Assembly (NCBI GenBank): GCA_946500895.1
Contig: CAMMXG010000005.1
Location: 1-57,730, forward strand
Origin: an uncultured Mycoplasma sp.
GTDB lineage: Bacteria > Bacillota_I > Bacilli_A > RF39 > UBA660
Direction of reading: 5' to 3'
DNA: 57,730 bases
Every line of letters starts with the position of its first letter. Position 1 is the first letter of the stretch. A program made the translations under genes and the position numbers. The notes under the pieces were generated by a model. It was not told the origin of the DNA and searched no databases. It saw nothing but the letters and a program-made list of their open reading frames with translations. Of the stretch, positions 43,455 to 52,347 are shown piece by piece.

Positions 43455-44132
43455 ATGAAGAAAATATTATTGCTTTTTCTAGGCTTGCTTATGGTTAGTG
43501 GTTGTGGAAATAAAAACTTGGATATTCATTCCGAATTAGTGCAGGATTTGTATAATATGGTTAATCCTACTGAAGATGGACTTATATTGTCTGATTTTTA
43601 TCAAAATGGTGGACTTAGCAACAATTACATGTTAGTAGTAGCATTAAGTGATTATATTCATGATCAAGATGGAAATGTTGAGGTTATTTCTAAAGATGAA
43701 GTTGATAAAAGAATAGAAAGTATTTTTGGAAATAAAGAAATTGAACATCAAAGTACTTATCTTTTATTTGATGGCTATTGTGGTTTTACTTATAACGATG
43801 ATTTAGAACAATATGAGTTAATTCTTGGTTGTGGTGGAGATATGAATCAAAGTTTTGTTAGAGAAATAATTAGTGCAAGAGAAGATGGTAATAATGTTAT
43901 TATTACTGAAAAATCTCTTTATGTTTACCGAGATTGGGATGCCGATTATTCTCATGTTACGATTTATAATAATATAGTTCAAAAAGAAGAGATAGATGCA
44001 TTTGATAATGATCCTGCGGTAGAACTTTATATTAATCTTGATGATTATATAGATTATGCTAGTACTTATGAATATACTTTTGAAAAAGTGGATGATCATT
44101 ATATTTTTAAAGGAGTTAAATTAGTTGATTAA
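43455..44132 (+). CDS. lipoprotein, unknown
   Basis: 225 aa. Signal peptide with lipobox (FLGLLMVSGCGNK) gives a lipid-anchored exported protein. The mature part is acidic and has a CGFTYNDDLEQYELILGCGG segment with two cysteines. No family is recognised. TAGAAGGTAAAGGTG is the ribosome region. Confidence 0.65.
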   Translation: MKKILLLFLGLLMVSGCGNKNLDIHSELVQDLYNMVNPTEDGLILSDFYQNGGLSNNYMLVVALSDYIHDQDGNVEVISKDEVDKRIESIFGNKEIEHQSTYLLFDGYCGFTYNDDLEQYELILGCGGDMNQSFVREIISAREDGNNVIITEKSLYVYRDWDADYSHVTIYNNIVQKEEIDAFDNDPAVELYINLDDYIDYASTYEYTFEKVDDHYIFKGVKLVD

Positions 44133-44165
44133 AAAGGCGCACTTACAAAATGAGTGCGCTTTATA
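44131..44165. terminator. bidirectional terminator between convergent genes
   Basis: AAAGGCGCACT-tacaaaatg-AGTGCGCTTT with A- and T-rich flanks, between the lipoprotein gene and the GNAT gene. Confidence 0.8.
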
Positions 44166-44640
44166 TTTTTTTCATTAGTTCTATATTTCTTGCAAAGTAA
44201 CCATTTTTATGATAAAAGTTTTCGGCATTGGTATTATAGGCAAAACAATCAATTAATATTCCTTTACAGCCAACACTTTTTAAATATGTTTCCATTTTGT
44301 TTAAAAGTTTTTGACCTACTTTAGAGGAACGATAATCTTTAGAAACTATTAATTCGGTTATTCTTCCTCTTTTAGGAGCTTTAAAATCATAAGTTTCTTC
44401 CTCTTCGTTGTTGATTACACTAATAATTAAGCCAATTATTTTATTTTCTTCTTTTGCTAAAAATATTTTGCCTTCGTACTTATTAACTTCTTTCATTGTT
44501 TTTTTAAAATAGGTTTCTTTATATTCTTTGGTTATTATGTTATATCCTTCTTTATCGATGCTAGCAATATATTCTTGAAGTTCTACTAATAACTTTTTAA
44601 TTTCTTCATTATATTTTTCTTCGTATTCAATTATTTCCAT
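44161..44640 (-). CDS. GNAT-family N-acetyltransferase
   Basis: 159 aa. ITELIVSKDYRSSKVGQKLL is motif A with the acetyl-CoA loop (RSSKVG), followed by GCKGILIDCFAYNTNAENFY and HKNGYFARN. The acceptor could be a small molecule or a protein; the sequence does not say. It is a single gene on the minus strand. Confidence 0.85.
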   Translation of the reverse strand: MEIIEYEEKYNEEIKKLLVELQEYIASIDKEGYNIITKEYKETYFKKTMKEVNKYEGKIFLAKEENKIIGLIISVINNEEEETYDFKAPKRGRITELIVSKDYRSSKVGQKLLNKMETYLKSVGCKGILIDCFAYNTNAENFYHKNGYFARNIELMKKI

Positions 44641-44773
44641 TTTATCACCTTTTTTTTATCTTAACATTTTTCTTACATTTAAACAATTAATATATGTAAA
44701 TAAAATGTCTTTTGTTTGTAAAATTTGTTTCTTAATGTTATGATATTGTTAGATAATGGAAGGGAAGAAAATT

Positions 44774-45349
44774 ATGAAAAAAGATTTGGGCGTTAAACCT
44801 TATGTTTTTCCAATGCCTGTTTTAATGATTGCTACTTATGATGAACAAGAAAAAGTCGATGTTATGAATATGGCTTGGGGTGGAATATGTGATGATAATA
44901 TGGTTGCTTTAAATATTAGTGAAGAGCATCAAACTGCAGATAATATTAAGAAGCGAATGGCTTTTACTCTTAGTATTGCAGATGTTGATTATTTAGCAGA
45001 GTCTGATTATTTTGGTACAGTATCTGGAAAGAATGTAGTTGATAAATTTGAACGTACTGGTATGCATGCGGTTAAAAGTGCTAGAGTAGATGCACCAATT
45101 ATACTTGACTATCCTTTGACACTTGAGTGTAAAGTTGTAGAATTACAACATACAGTAAATGGAGGATTTCGAGTACTTGGAGAAATTCTTAATGTTATCG
45201 CTGATAGTAAAGTATTAGATGAAAATGGTAATGTAGATCCAACTAAATTAAATGCTTTTGTTTTTGATCAGTTCCAAAATGGTTATTACAAGATTGGTGA
45301 AAAAGTTGGTGAAGCATGGAAGAGTGGTAGAAAGTTTATTAAAAAGTAA
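44774..45349 (+). CDS. flavin reductase-like FMN-binding protein
   Basis: 191 aa from ATG 44774, since GGAAGGGAAG serves this start better than the ATG at 44756. The flavin-reductase fold is seen in PVLMIATYDEQEKVDVMNMA, ALNISEEHQTADNIK and FTLSIADVDYLAESDYFGTV. It binds FMN and reduces flavins or similar substrates. It is a single gene with its own terminator. Confidence 0.85.
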   Translation: MKKDLGVKPYVFPMPVLMIATYDEQEKVDVMNMAWGGICDDNMVALNISEEHQTADNIKKRMAFTLSIADVDYLAESDYFGTVSGKNVVDKFERTGMHAVKSARVDAPIILDYPLTLECKVVELQHTVNGGFRVLGEILNVIADSKVLDENGNVDPTKLNAFVFDQFQNGYYKIGEKVGEAWKSGRKFIKK

Positions 45350-45376
45350 TCAAGTGAGTATTTTTGCTTGATTTTT
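45348..45376 (+). terminator. terminator of the flavin reductase gene
   Basis: AATCAAG-tgagtatttttg-CTTGATT followed by TTTTC. Confidence 0.75.
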
Positions 45377-45447
45377 TCATATAATTTAACTGGTTTAAGG
45401 TTTACAATTTCAAGTTTTTTTGTTATACTATGTAGCGAGTATTAAAT

Positions 45448-45496
45448 TACTCCTTGCTTAAAATTTATTTTTAAGCCGAATAGACCATGAGGAGGT
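45448..45496 (+). promoter_or_regulatory. S6:S18 ribosomal-protein leader
   Basis: An outer helix CTCCT (45450-45454) with AGGAG (45490-45494) sequesters the Shine-Dalgarno of rpsF. The inner helix GCTTAAAA/TTTTAAGC is followed by a bulge holding CCG (45476-45478). This matches the known S6:S18 leader layout, in which the S6-S18 complex binds the CCG bulge and represses rpsF-ssb-rpsR. A TATACT box lies upstream. Confidence 0.7.
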
Positions 45497-45502
45497 GGAA
45501 AA

Positions 45503-45793
45503 ATGACTAATTATGAGATTATGTTCATCGTAAAAACTACTATGGAATCTGATAAGATTAAGGGTACTATTGAGAATATGAAAAAAATTATTACTGATGG
45601 TAAAGGTAAAATAGTAGATACAAAGGACATGGGCGAGAGAAAATTAGCATATCCAATTAAGAAAGAACTTACTGGATATTACTATGTACTTAGAGTAGAA
45701 GCTTCAAGTGAAGTTATTGCTGAATTTGATCGTCGTGCTTCAATTGATGAAACAATTTTAAGACATTTAATTATTAAGTTAGATGAGGAGTAA
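45503..45793 (+). CDS. rpsF: 30S ribosomal protein S6
   Basis: 96 aa. TNYEIMFIVKTTMESDKIKG, MGERKLAYPIKKELTGYYYV and DRRASIDETILRHLIIKL are S6 signatures. It pairs with S18 on 16S rRNA in the 30S platform. First gene of the rpsF-ssb-rpsR operon. Confidence 0.97.
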   Translation: MTNYEIMFIVKTTMESDKIKGTIENMKKIITDGKGKIVDTKDMGERKLAYPIKKELTGYYYVLRVEASSEVIAEFDRRASIDETILRHLIIKLDEE

Positions 45794-45796
45794 AAT

Positions 45797-46306
45797 ATGA
45801 ATAAAGTAATTTTGATTGGAAGATTAGCTAGAGATCCTGAACTTAGAACAACAGCTGGTAATCTTAGTGTAGCAACATTCAGTTTAGCTGTAAGTCGTCC
45901 TTATAGTCCTCAAAATGGAGGAGATGCGGGAGCTGATTTTATTAGTTGTGTTGTTTGGAGAAGACAAGCTGAGAATTTAGCACGTTATTGTCATAAAGGT
46001 AGTCAAATTGCTGTTGAAGGTAGAATTCAAACAAGAAATTATACGGCTCAAGATGGAACGAAACGTTATGTTACAGAGGTCTTAGTTGATAATCTTACTT
46101 TCTTAGGATCAAGAAGTGATAATCAAGGTGGTATGGCTCCTCAAGATAACTTTGGAGGAAATAGTTATTCTGCTAATAATTATGATGCGAATAATTATAG
46201 TACGCCAACTGATGTAGCAAATGTGCCTACTACAGATATCTCTGAAGATCCATTTAAAGATTTTGGTGAAGAAATTACTTTAAGTGATGATGATTTACCA
46301 TTCTAG
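45797..46306 (+). CDS. ssb: single-stranded DNA-binding protein
   Basis: 169 aa. OB fold MNKVILIGRLARDPELRTTA, FISCVVWRRQAENLARYCHK; Asn/Gly-rich linker; acidic tip DDDLPF that recruits repair and replication partners. Standard position between rpsF and rpsR. Confidence 0.97.
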   Translation: MNKVILIGRLARDPELRTTAGNLSVATFSLAVSRPYSPQNGGDAGADFISCVVWRRQAENLARYCHKGSQIAVEGRIQTRNYTAQDGTKRYVTEVLVDNLTFLGSRSDNQGGMAPQDNFGGNSYSANNYDANNYSTPTDVANVPTTDISEDPFKDFGEEITLSDDDLPF

Positions 46307-46324
46307 GAAAAGGAGGAGAAATTA

Positions 46325-46540
46325 ATGGCAGAATTTTATCGTAAGAAAAAGAAAATATGTCAAATGTGTGCTGGTAAAAGCGTAGATTATAAAGATGTTA
46401 TGATTATTAATAAATATATTAATGATAAAGGAAAGATTATGCCAAGACGTATGACTGGTGCTTGTGCAAAACATCAAAGACATATTGCTAAACAAATTAA
46501 ATATGCAAGATTTATGGCTTTAGTACCATTTGTTAAATAA
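46325..46540 (+). CDS. rpsR: 30S ribosomal protein S18
   Basis: 71 aa. KKKKICQMCAGKSVDYKDVM, then MPRRMTGACAKHQRHIAKQI and ARFMALVPFV. Two N-terminal cysteines plus one in TGAC remain, a zinc-binding-type form. Last gene of the operon. Confidence 0.97.
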   Translation: MAEFYRKKKKICQMCAGKSVDYKDVMIINKYINDKGKIMPRRMTGACAKHQRHIAKQIKYARFMALVPFVK

Positions 46541-46541
46541 G

Positions 46542-46568
46542 CTAAGTGAAAAATCATTTAGTTTTTTT
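46542..46568 (+). terminator. terminator of the rpsF operon
   Basis: CTAAgTGA-aaaa-TCAtTTAG followed by TTTTTTT. Confidence 0.75.
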
Positions 46569-46725
46569 ATTTTTTTAAAATTTTACTAATTGTATTAATT
46601 TGGTTAGTGAAATATATCAATTTGAGAGATGAATTATATTGATTTCACTAACGAAATCTATTAAATTGGCGATTTGTTTCTTTCTTCTTTTTATAATATA
46701 GTGCACCTATGAAAGGTGGGATTAT

Positions 46726-47568
46726 ATGTATAAAAATAACGATACGTTAATGCATGATTTAATTTTTAAAGAAACTTTTGCAGATAAAGATAATCGCAAA
46801 CAATTAGAAAAACTATTAGAACTAATTTTAGAATATCCTCAAGGATATTTAAATAATAAACTTGATGTTCATTATGAAAGTCCTCTTAAAAAAGAAAATG
46901 TACATCAAAAAAATGTCAGAGGAGATATTGTAGTAGAGTTTGGTGATACCACCATTAATATAGAAGCATATACTAATTTTAATATGGATTCTCTTGATAA
47001 GAGTTTATATTATGTGATGCGAATCCAAGCTAGTAAACTGGATATTGGTGATGGATATCATAAGCTTGGAAAAACAATCCAGATTAACTTTGTAGAGAAA
47101 TCACGATTAAATTTAGGAAATGAATTAGTTACTAATTTTTATTTAACAAGTGAGAAAAATCTTGATATAAAAATATTCACAGATAAGTTTTGTGTCAAAA
47201 TTGTGCAAATTGACAAAGCAAGAGAGTTAGGATATACTAATAATGAGTTAGAAAGATGGCTTAAGTTTATTGCTGCCAAAAGTAGTAATGAACGTGCCGA
47301 TATTGCCAAAGGAGATGAGTTATTAGTGGAACTAAATGAATGGATACACAAATATATAGTAGATGATAAAACACAAGAAGAGTTAAATAAATGGGATTTA
47401 GAGATAGCTGAGAACAAAGGTTATGAACAAGGCGTTGAACAAGGGATTGAACAAAAAGCAATGGAAATAGCTAAAAATTTATTAAATATGAATATGCCAA
47501 TAGAAGATATTAGTAAAGCAACTAATTTATCTATTGAAGAGATAGAAGCATTAAAAGAGAACAAATAA
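46726..47568 (+). CDS. Rpn-family recombination-promoting nuclease / PD-(D/E)XK transposase-like
   Basis: 280 aa. N-terminal NDTLMHDLIFKETFADKDNR, then the nuclease core RGDIVVEFGDTTINIEAYTN and SKLDIGDGYHKLGKTIQINF, are typical of the Rpn/YhgA family. The C-terminus has the usual GYEQGVEQGIEQKAMEIAKN repeat and a small HTH-like end (MPIEDISKATNLSIEEIEAL). These proteins are nucleases tied to horizontal transfer. Flanking DNA shows no inverted repeats that I can see. Confidence 0.85.
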   Translation: MYKNNDTLMHDLIFKETFADKDNRKQLEKLLELILEYPQGYLNNKLDVHYESPLKKENVHQKNVRGDIVVEFGDTTINIEAYTNFNMDSLDKSLYYVMRIQASKLDIGDGYHKLGKTIQINFVEKSRLNLGNELVTNFYLTSEKNLDIKIFTDKFCVKIVQIDKARELGYTNNELERWLKFIAAKSSNERADIAKGDELLVELNEWIHKYIVDDKTQEELNKWDLEIAENKGYEQGVEQGIEQKAMEIAKNLLNMNMPIEDISKATNLSIEEIEALKENK

Positions 47569-47623
47569 GTTTTCTTTTTTAAAAAACGAGTATATACAAT
47601 TTTGTAAATTTTAAAAAATTAAG

Positions 47624-47872
47624 GGAGATGAATTATTAGTGGAACTAAATGAATGGATACACAAATATGTGGCAGATGATAAAACACAAGAAGAATTAAA
47701 TAAATGGGATTTAGAGATAGCAGAGAATAAGGGTTATGAACAAGGGGTTGAACAACGGAATGTGGAAATAGCTAAAACTATGCTGAAAAAAGGGTATTCT
47801 ATTGATGAAATTGCAGATATTAGTGGTTTAACTAAAGAAGAAATAGAAAAATTAAAAGAAGATAATAATTAG
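47624..47872 (+). pseudogene. duplicated 3' end of an Rpn nuclease gene
   Basis: 131 bp (47624-47754) repeat 47311-47441 at 93 percent identity (nine mismatches), then a different C-terminus follows (AKTMLKKGYSIDEIADISGL, TKEEIEKLKED). The fragment reads GDELLVELNEWIHKY onwards and could start at GTG 47639 after GGGAGATG. Most mismatches are synonymous. It may be a dead remnant of a second Rpn gene, a spare C-terminal cassette, or a small expressed protein. Confidence 0.65.
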
Positions 47873-47886
47873 ATCTTCTTTTTGCT

Positions 47887-48729
47887 TTATATTAAAATAT
47901 ATAATAGAATTGTTAAAATAATTGCTAATATCAAAGAAATGGCAATTAGACTAATTATTTTTTTGAAGTTGTTTTTTTGTATCTGTTTTTTGTTATATCC
48001 TAAACAGAAATAGAGTCTGTTGCTTTTCTTTTCGTCTAACAAGATATTTTTGATAGTAATTATTAAAATGATTAAGAATAAAATGCCTCCAATAATGGCA
48101 AAAACGGTTAATCTGTTAATATCATCTTCATACGTCACAGCGCGTGAAGGATATTTTTGGCTATTATAGTGCATATATGCTTCTATATTAATAGTGTCTT
48201 CAATTATATCAGTAGTTTCATATCTTTTTAAAGTATCTTTAAATTCAACTATGTAAAAGAAATCAGTAGCATGTTCTTTTAAATCATTAAAATCTTCTTC
48301 ACTTATGTAAAGTATTAGAGGAGTATTGTGATATTGTGGTGCGATGGTTTCTGTTATTATAAAATTTTTGGAATATCCATTAATAGTTAATTCAGTTTGC
48401 TTTTCAGTTTCACTTTCATTTGATAAATAGATAGCATTTCCTCTAGATATTTCAGAATCTTCTATTAAATATAGCCTTTGGTTATTTGTTTGAAAAGAAA
48501 AAGTTACACTTTTAACGTTTTTAATATCTTTTATTTTTTCTTCTAAATTGGGATTTTCATCGACAAAGATAGTTTTTGATCCTTCATAAAATTCTACTCC
48601 TTCTTTGTAAGTTATTTGTCTATTTAGTACTAAATAGAAAATAGTTGTTAGAATACAAGCAATTATCACTAAATATATTCTGGTTGTTCTTTTTCTAAAA
48701 AAGCTTTTTAAAATAATCATTTTATTCAC
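47887..48729 (-). CDS. ABC-exporter permease-like membrane protein
   Basis: 280 aa. One N-terminal helix (IYLVIIACILTTIFYLVL), a periplasmic-type domain, then helices FAIIGGILFLIILIITIKNI and IISLIAISLILAIILTILLY. The layout is FtsX/MacB-like but with only one half of the usual helix set. It overlaps the next permease gene by 8 nt, and together with the ATPase forms a three-gene exporter. Its substrate is unknown. Confidence 0.65.
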   Translation of the reverse strand: MNKMIILKSFFRKRTTRIYLVIIACILTTIFYLVLNRQITYKEGVEFYEGSKTIFVDENPNLEEKIKDIKNVKSVTFSFQTNNQRLYLIEDSEISRGNAIYLSNESETEKQTELTINGYSKNFIITETIAPQYHNTPLILYISEEDFNDLKEHATDFFYIVEFKDTLKRYETTDIIEDTINIEAYMHYNSQKYPSRAVTYEDDINRLTVFAIIGGILFLIILIITIKNILLDEKKSNRLYFCLGYNKKQIQKNNFKKIISLIAISLILAIILTILLYILI

Positions 48730-49858
48730 CTCTTAATAAATAATTGATATTTGTTTTTAAATAAATTTTTAATAATATTTTTCCTGCTAAGAAAGTTATA
48801 ATCATTATTAATAAGTAAGTAGCTAGGAAATCTAGTATAGGAATATTATAAGACATACTTCCCATATATAATTCAGCATCTAATATTTTTAAATTGTTTA
48901 AAAGAATGGTGTAAATTATTATAAAAATTATAAAACTTAGAATAAAACTTATTGTTATTAATAGGAAATTTTCAATCAAATCTATCTTAAATATAGTTTT
49001 ATTTTTGTAACCACATGATTTTAAGATACCATAATTTTTTAGATTGTATATTATTTTCTTTTTAATAAAGTTATAAATAATGTTGCAGGATATTAATATA
49101 GTGATAATGGTAATGAATATGGCAATAGTTTTAGAATTCTTACTATAGAAAGTATTTAAATTTGTTGTTACATCAAAGCCTAAATTTTTGATTTCTTTTG
49201 CTACATATGTTACATATTTGCTATCACTAACTCTTACAATTAAGTTATTGGAATTATTGGCAGAAATTTTTTCAAAGGTTTCTTTTGATACATAGCATGT
49301 ATTTAAAGTAGCAAAGGCCTCTGAGTTATCATAAGTTCCTACAATTGTAAATGCGGTGTTATTAATTGTAAAGTTTTTTCCAATGGCATCTTTTCCTTTT
49401 AAAAAATCTTCTTTGATAAAATAATCTTCTAATATATAAGGATAAAATTTATTAGGACATATTGCTTCATTTGGACCGATTATTTTATTTCCATTTTTAA
49501 TATTAATTTCATTTTCATCAATTAAAGGTGTTAAAAGTAAATATCCTATGTTATTTTCAGTATTAAAATCTGGTACAACAAATTCTTGAGTGTTTAAATA
49601 TTCGAGAACGCTATATACTACATGGTTTATTTGTTCTATTTTGTTTATGTTCGGATCGTTTGGTTTAGTGATGCTTACGAGAATAGTTTTTTGATTGTTA
49701 CTATTTGTATTGTAATTTAGGCTATAATTAGTATATTCATAGAAAATAATAACACAAAATAAAATAATAAAGATAAAGAAAGTTACAAGTATTAGTAAAC
49801 GATTTTTAGAGTTTAATAATTTTTTGTTTATGATAAATAAACAATCTTTTAAGTTCAT
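48722..49858 (-). CDS. FtsX/MacB-like ABC transporter permease
   Basis: 378 aa. N-terminal helix (LLILVTFFIFIILFCVIIFY), extracytoplasmic domain (about 50-235) and three C-terminal helices (IAIFITIITILISCNIIYNF and two more). This is the MacB/FtsX topology. It starts 1 nt after the ATPase gene. It probably exports a peptide or lipid, or releases lipoproteins. Confidence 0.75.
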   Translation of the reverse strand: MNLKDCLFIINKKLLNSKNRLLILVTFFIFIILFCVIIFYEYTNYSLNYNTNSNNQKTILVSITKPNDPNINKIEQINHVVYSVLEYLNTQEFVVPDFNTENNIGYLLLTPLIDENEINIKNGNKIIGPNEAICPNKFYPYILEDYFIKEDFLKGKDAIGKNFTINNTAFTIVGTYDNSEAFATLNTCYVSKETFEKISANNSNNLIVRVSDSKYVTYVAKEIKNLGFDVTTNLNTFYSKNSKTIAIFITIITILISCNIIYNFIKKKIIYNLKNYGILKSCGYKNKTIFKIDLIENFLLITISFILSFIIFIIIYTILLNNLKILDAELYMGSMSYNIPILDFLATYLLIMIITFLAGKILLKIYLKTNINYLLRGE

Positions 49859-49859
49859 A

Positions 49860-50522
49860 TTAAACCTCTAGTTTTCCTTTGGTGATTTTTAAGACTTCAT
49901 CAGCATATTTTTTTATTTCTTCACTATGGGTTACTATAATGACACATTTTCCTTTTTTAGCTAAATCTTTTAGGGTTTCAAATACTAATTTTTCGTTTTC
50001 TTCATCTAAGTTGCCAGTTGGTTCATCGGCTAGAATAATTTCGGGATTATTAGCTAGGCTTCTGGCAATCGCAACTCTTTGTTGTTCACCACCACTCATT
50101 TCTTTTGGGAAGTGGTTTATTCTATCTTTTAGGCCTAAATCAGTTAATAATTTTATGTCTTTTTCTTTTCTTTCTTCTTTTTTAATTTCCTTATTAATTA
50201 ACATTGGTAACATGACATTTTCGTAAGCTTTTAAATGTTCATCTAAATAAAAATCTTGAAAAACGAAACCAATATATTTCATTCTTAAATTAGATAGTTC
50301 GTCATCTTTTAATTTGCTTATATCTTTTTTTTCAATTGTTATTTTTCCGCTAGTATATGTTTCAATTAAACCTAAAATAGATATTAGTGTGGATTTGCCT
50401 GAACCACTATGTCCCATGATGGCATATAAATTTCCTGGTTTGAATTCAAATGATACATTATCTAAAGCTCTTACTTCATCATTTTTGGTTTTATAAACCT
50501 TACAAACATTTTCAATATTCAT
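49860..50522 (-). CDS. ABC transporter ATP-binding protein (LolD/MacB type)
   Basis: 220 aa. Walker [19 protein letters not shown]-loop [12 protein letters not shown], signature [16 protein letters not shown], Walker [16 protein letters not shown]-switch [10 protein letters not shown]. It powers the two permeases encoded downstream in the same operon. Confidence 0.92.
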   Translation of the reverse strand: MNIENVCKVYKTKNDEVRALDNVSFEFKPGNLYAIMGHSGSGKSTLISILGLIETYTSGKITIEKKDISKLKDDELSNLRMKYIGFVFQDFYLDEHLKAYENVMLPMLINKEIKKEERKEKDIKLLTDLGLKDRINHFPKEMSGGEQQRVAIARSLANNPEIILADEPTGNLDEENEKLVFETLKDLAKKGKCVIIVTHSEEIKKYADEVLKITKGKLEV

Positions 50523-50655
50523 AACTCTACTCCTATCTTTACACTTATTATAACATCTTTATATGCAAAAAAATAGAACTTTTGGCAACCTTTGTCGAAC
50601 GTGTTTAAAATTAATTTTTTTTGTACTATATTAAAGTAGCAAAGGAGAAGTGGAT

Positions 50656-50988
50656 ATGTTGAAAGTAGACATGGAGTACGAGAAAGGAATTTTATATGTT
50701 AGATTAAAAGGGGTACTTGATAGAAAAGTGTGCTATAAGATTAATAATTATGTTGTTCCAGTTGTTTTAAAACATAAAGTTAAATATTTGGTATTTAATT
50801 TGTATGAATTAGAGGGAATTGATGAGTCTGGTATGGATGCACTTCTTAATACAAAGTGTGCGATTAGAACCAATAAGGGTAAGATTTGCTTGTGCGAAGT
50901 TAGCGATTTTTTAAGAGAAAAAATGAAAAGGCTTAGAATGAGAGTAGCTAGTAATGAACTTGCTGCTTACCATTTAATTAATATTTAA
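50656..50988 (+). CDS. STAS-domain anti-sigma factor antagonist (SpoIIAA-like)
   Basis: 110 aa from ATG 50656 after AAAGGAGAAG. The STAS pattern is ILYVRLKGVLDRKVCYKINN, LVFNLYELEGIDESGMDALL. The Ser in DESG corresponds to the phosphorylated Ser of SpoIIAA (DSSG). It would bind an SpoIIAB-like kinase. The stop overlaps the ATG of the sigma gene. No spoIIAB gene lies between them. Confidence 0.8.
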   Translation: MLKVDMEYEKGILYVRLKGVLDRKVCYKINNYVVPVVLKHKVKYLVFNLYELEGIDESGMDALLNTKCAIRTNKGKICLCEVSDFLREKMKRLRMRVASNELAAYHLINI

Positions 50989-51626
50989 TGACAACGAATG
51001 AATTAATTGATGCCCATATGGGTTTGATAAAAAAAATCGCTAACAAGTTTTATAATGTATCACGTGAAGATTTAATCCAAGTTGGGGTAATAGGGCTTTT
51101 AAAGGCTTATCAAAACTTTAAGTCTGGTGAAGCTAAATTTAGTACTTATGCTTATCCTTATATCTTTGGAGAAATGTATCAACTGGTAAATAGTAATAAA
51201 GATATTAAAGTTAGTAAAGAATTGCTTAAATTATATAAAGTAGTAGAAAAGACAAGATATGAACTTGCCCAACGACTTCATTATGTTCCAAGTGATAAAG
51301 AAGTGGCTCAGTTTTTAGAAATGGACTATGACTTGGTTCGAGAAGCAGTACTTTGTAGTAGTGCCATGATATCTCTTGATGATGAGGCGAGTGAACTAAA
51401 TTTACATGAAGTTATCGCGGATAAACATCCGATAAATGTAGATTTGAAAATTGATATAGATGATAGTTTTAAGGTTTTAGATAGTTGCGAAAAAGAAATT
51501 ATTAAAGCACGTTATTATGATGATTTAACGCAAAGTGAAGTGGCAAAAAAACTTAATATGACACAAGTAATGGTTAGTCGTTATGAAAAAAAGAGCTTAG
51601 AAAAAATGAAAATGGCTTTAATGTGA
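50988..51626 (+). CDS. sigma-70 family factor, SigF/SigG-like
   Basis: 212 aa. Region 2: GLIKKIANKFYNVSREDLIQ, VGVIGLLKAYQNFKSGEAKF, STYAYPYIFGEM. Region 3: ELAQRLHYVPSDKEVAQFLE. Region 4: DSCEKEIIKARYYDDLTQSE, VAKKLNMTQVMVSRYEKKSL. The layout and the STAS partner resemble the forespore sigma factors of spore formers. The organism may use it for sporulation or for a stress response; the missing anti-sigma gene makes the control open. Confidence 0.85.
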   Translation: MTTNELIDAHMGLIKKIANKFYNVSREDLIQVGVIGLLKAYQNFKSGEAKFSTYAYPYIFGEMYQLVNSNKDIKVSKELLKLYKVVEKTRYELAQRLHYVPSDKEVAQFLEMDYDLVREAVLCSSAMISLDDEASELNLHEVIADKHPINVDLKIDIDDSFKVLDSCEKEIIKARYYDDLTQSEVAKKLNMTQVMVSRYEKKSLEKMKMALM

Positions 51627-51654
51627 TACTTTAGGTTTTCCTAAAGTATTTTTT
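51626..51654 (+). terminator. terminator of the STAS-sigma operon
   Basis: ATACTTTAG-gtttt-CCTAAAGTAT followed by TTTTTG; a TATAATG for the tRNA follows. Confidence 0.8.
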
Positions 51655-51674
51655 GTGTTATAATGTATTTACTT

Positions 51675-51750
51675 GCTGAAATAGCTCAGTCGGTAGAGCA
51701 ACGCACTCGTAATGCGTAGGTCGAAGGTTCGATTCCTTTTTTCAGCACCA
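51675..51750 (+). tRNA. tRNA-Thr (CGU)
   Basis: 76 nt. Acceptor GCTGAAA/TTTCAGC, D-arm AGCTCAGTCGGTAGAGCA, anticodon loop CTCGTAA with CGT, T-loop GGTTCGATTCC, encoded CCA. Confidence 0.97.
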
Positions 51751-51908
51751 TTTTTTTGGCTTAAAATCGGGCATTTGCTCGTTTTTCTTTTAAATCTTTT
51801 TTAGTGAAAAATGTCTATTGTGTGTAAATCTTGTGTAAAAAACTCAGTTAGTGTTATTTGCTTCTTTGTATATTAATGTCTAATGAATGTTAAAGTGATT
51901 TTAATAAA

Positions 51909-51938
51909 TTGACACTTTAACTTTTTTTGTGGTATGAT
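51909..51938 (+). promoter_or_regulatory. promoter for the small membrane gene at 51971
   Basis: TTGACA (51909-51914), 18 nt, TATGAT (51933-51938). Confidence 0.65.
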
Positions 51939-51970
51939 GAAACTCCCACGCTTGAAAGGAGATTCATCTA

Positions 51971-52276
51971 GTGTTATTTTATTTTTATTTAATAAGTGTA
52001 GTTATTAGTATAGTCGTTATTCATATAACGACCATTTCTTTTCTAGAAAGGTTAAAAAAAGATAACATTTGTATTAGGGAAGAACATTCTTTTTTAGAAG
52101 AAGCTAAAGCGTTAGTTTTTACTTTCTTTTATGTTGTTGTGCCAGTTTATAATATAGTACATGATATTTATTTGCTTTGTTGTAATAATAGAATATATCA
52201 AAAAATTATTACAAGATTGTTTTTACAGGGAAAAGCTGATTTTGATGAAAGATTTTCAGAATTTATTAAAGAGTAA
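51971..52276 (+). CDS. small membrane protein, unknown
   Basis: 101 aa from GTG after GAAAGGAG. An N-terminal helix (LISVVISIVVIHITTISFL) and a second hydrophobic region (ALVFTFFYVVVPVYNIVHDI) are present. No family is recognised. Its own promoter and ribosome site support expression. Confidence 0.55.
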   Translation: MLFYFYLISVVISIVVIHITTISFLERLKKDNICIREEHSFLEEAKALVFTFFYVVVPVYNIVHDIYLLCCNNRIYQKIITRLFLQGKADFDERFSEFIKE

Positions 52277-52347
52277 AATATTTCTTTAAAAAAGATATAC
52301 TTCAATCATATTTTGTAGTATTATAGAATACAAGGGGGAAATGTTTT

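Noticed and set aside
47139-47461. Minus-strand ORFs within the Rpn gene
   Set aside because: Shadows of a well-supported plus-strand gene.
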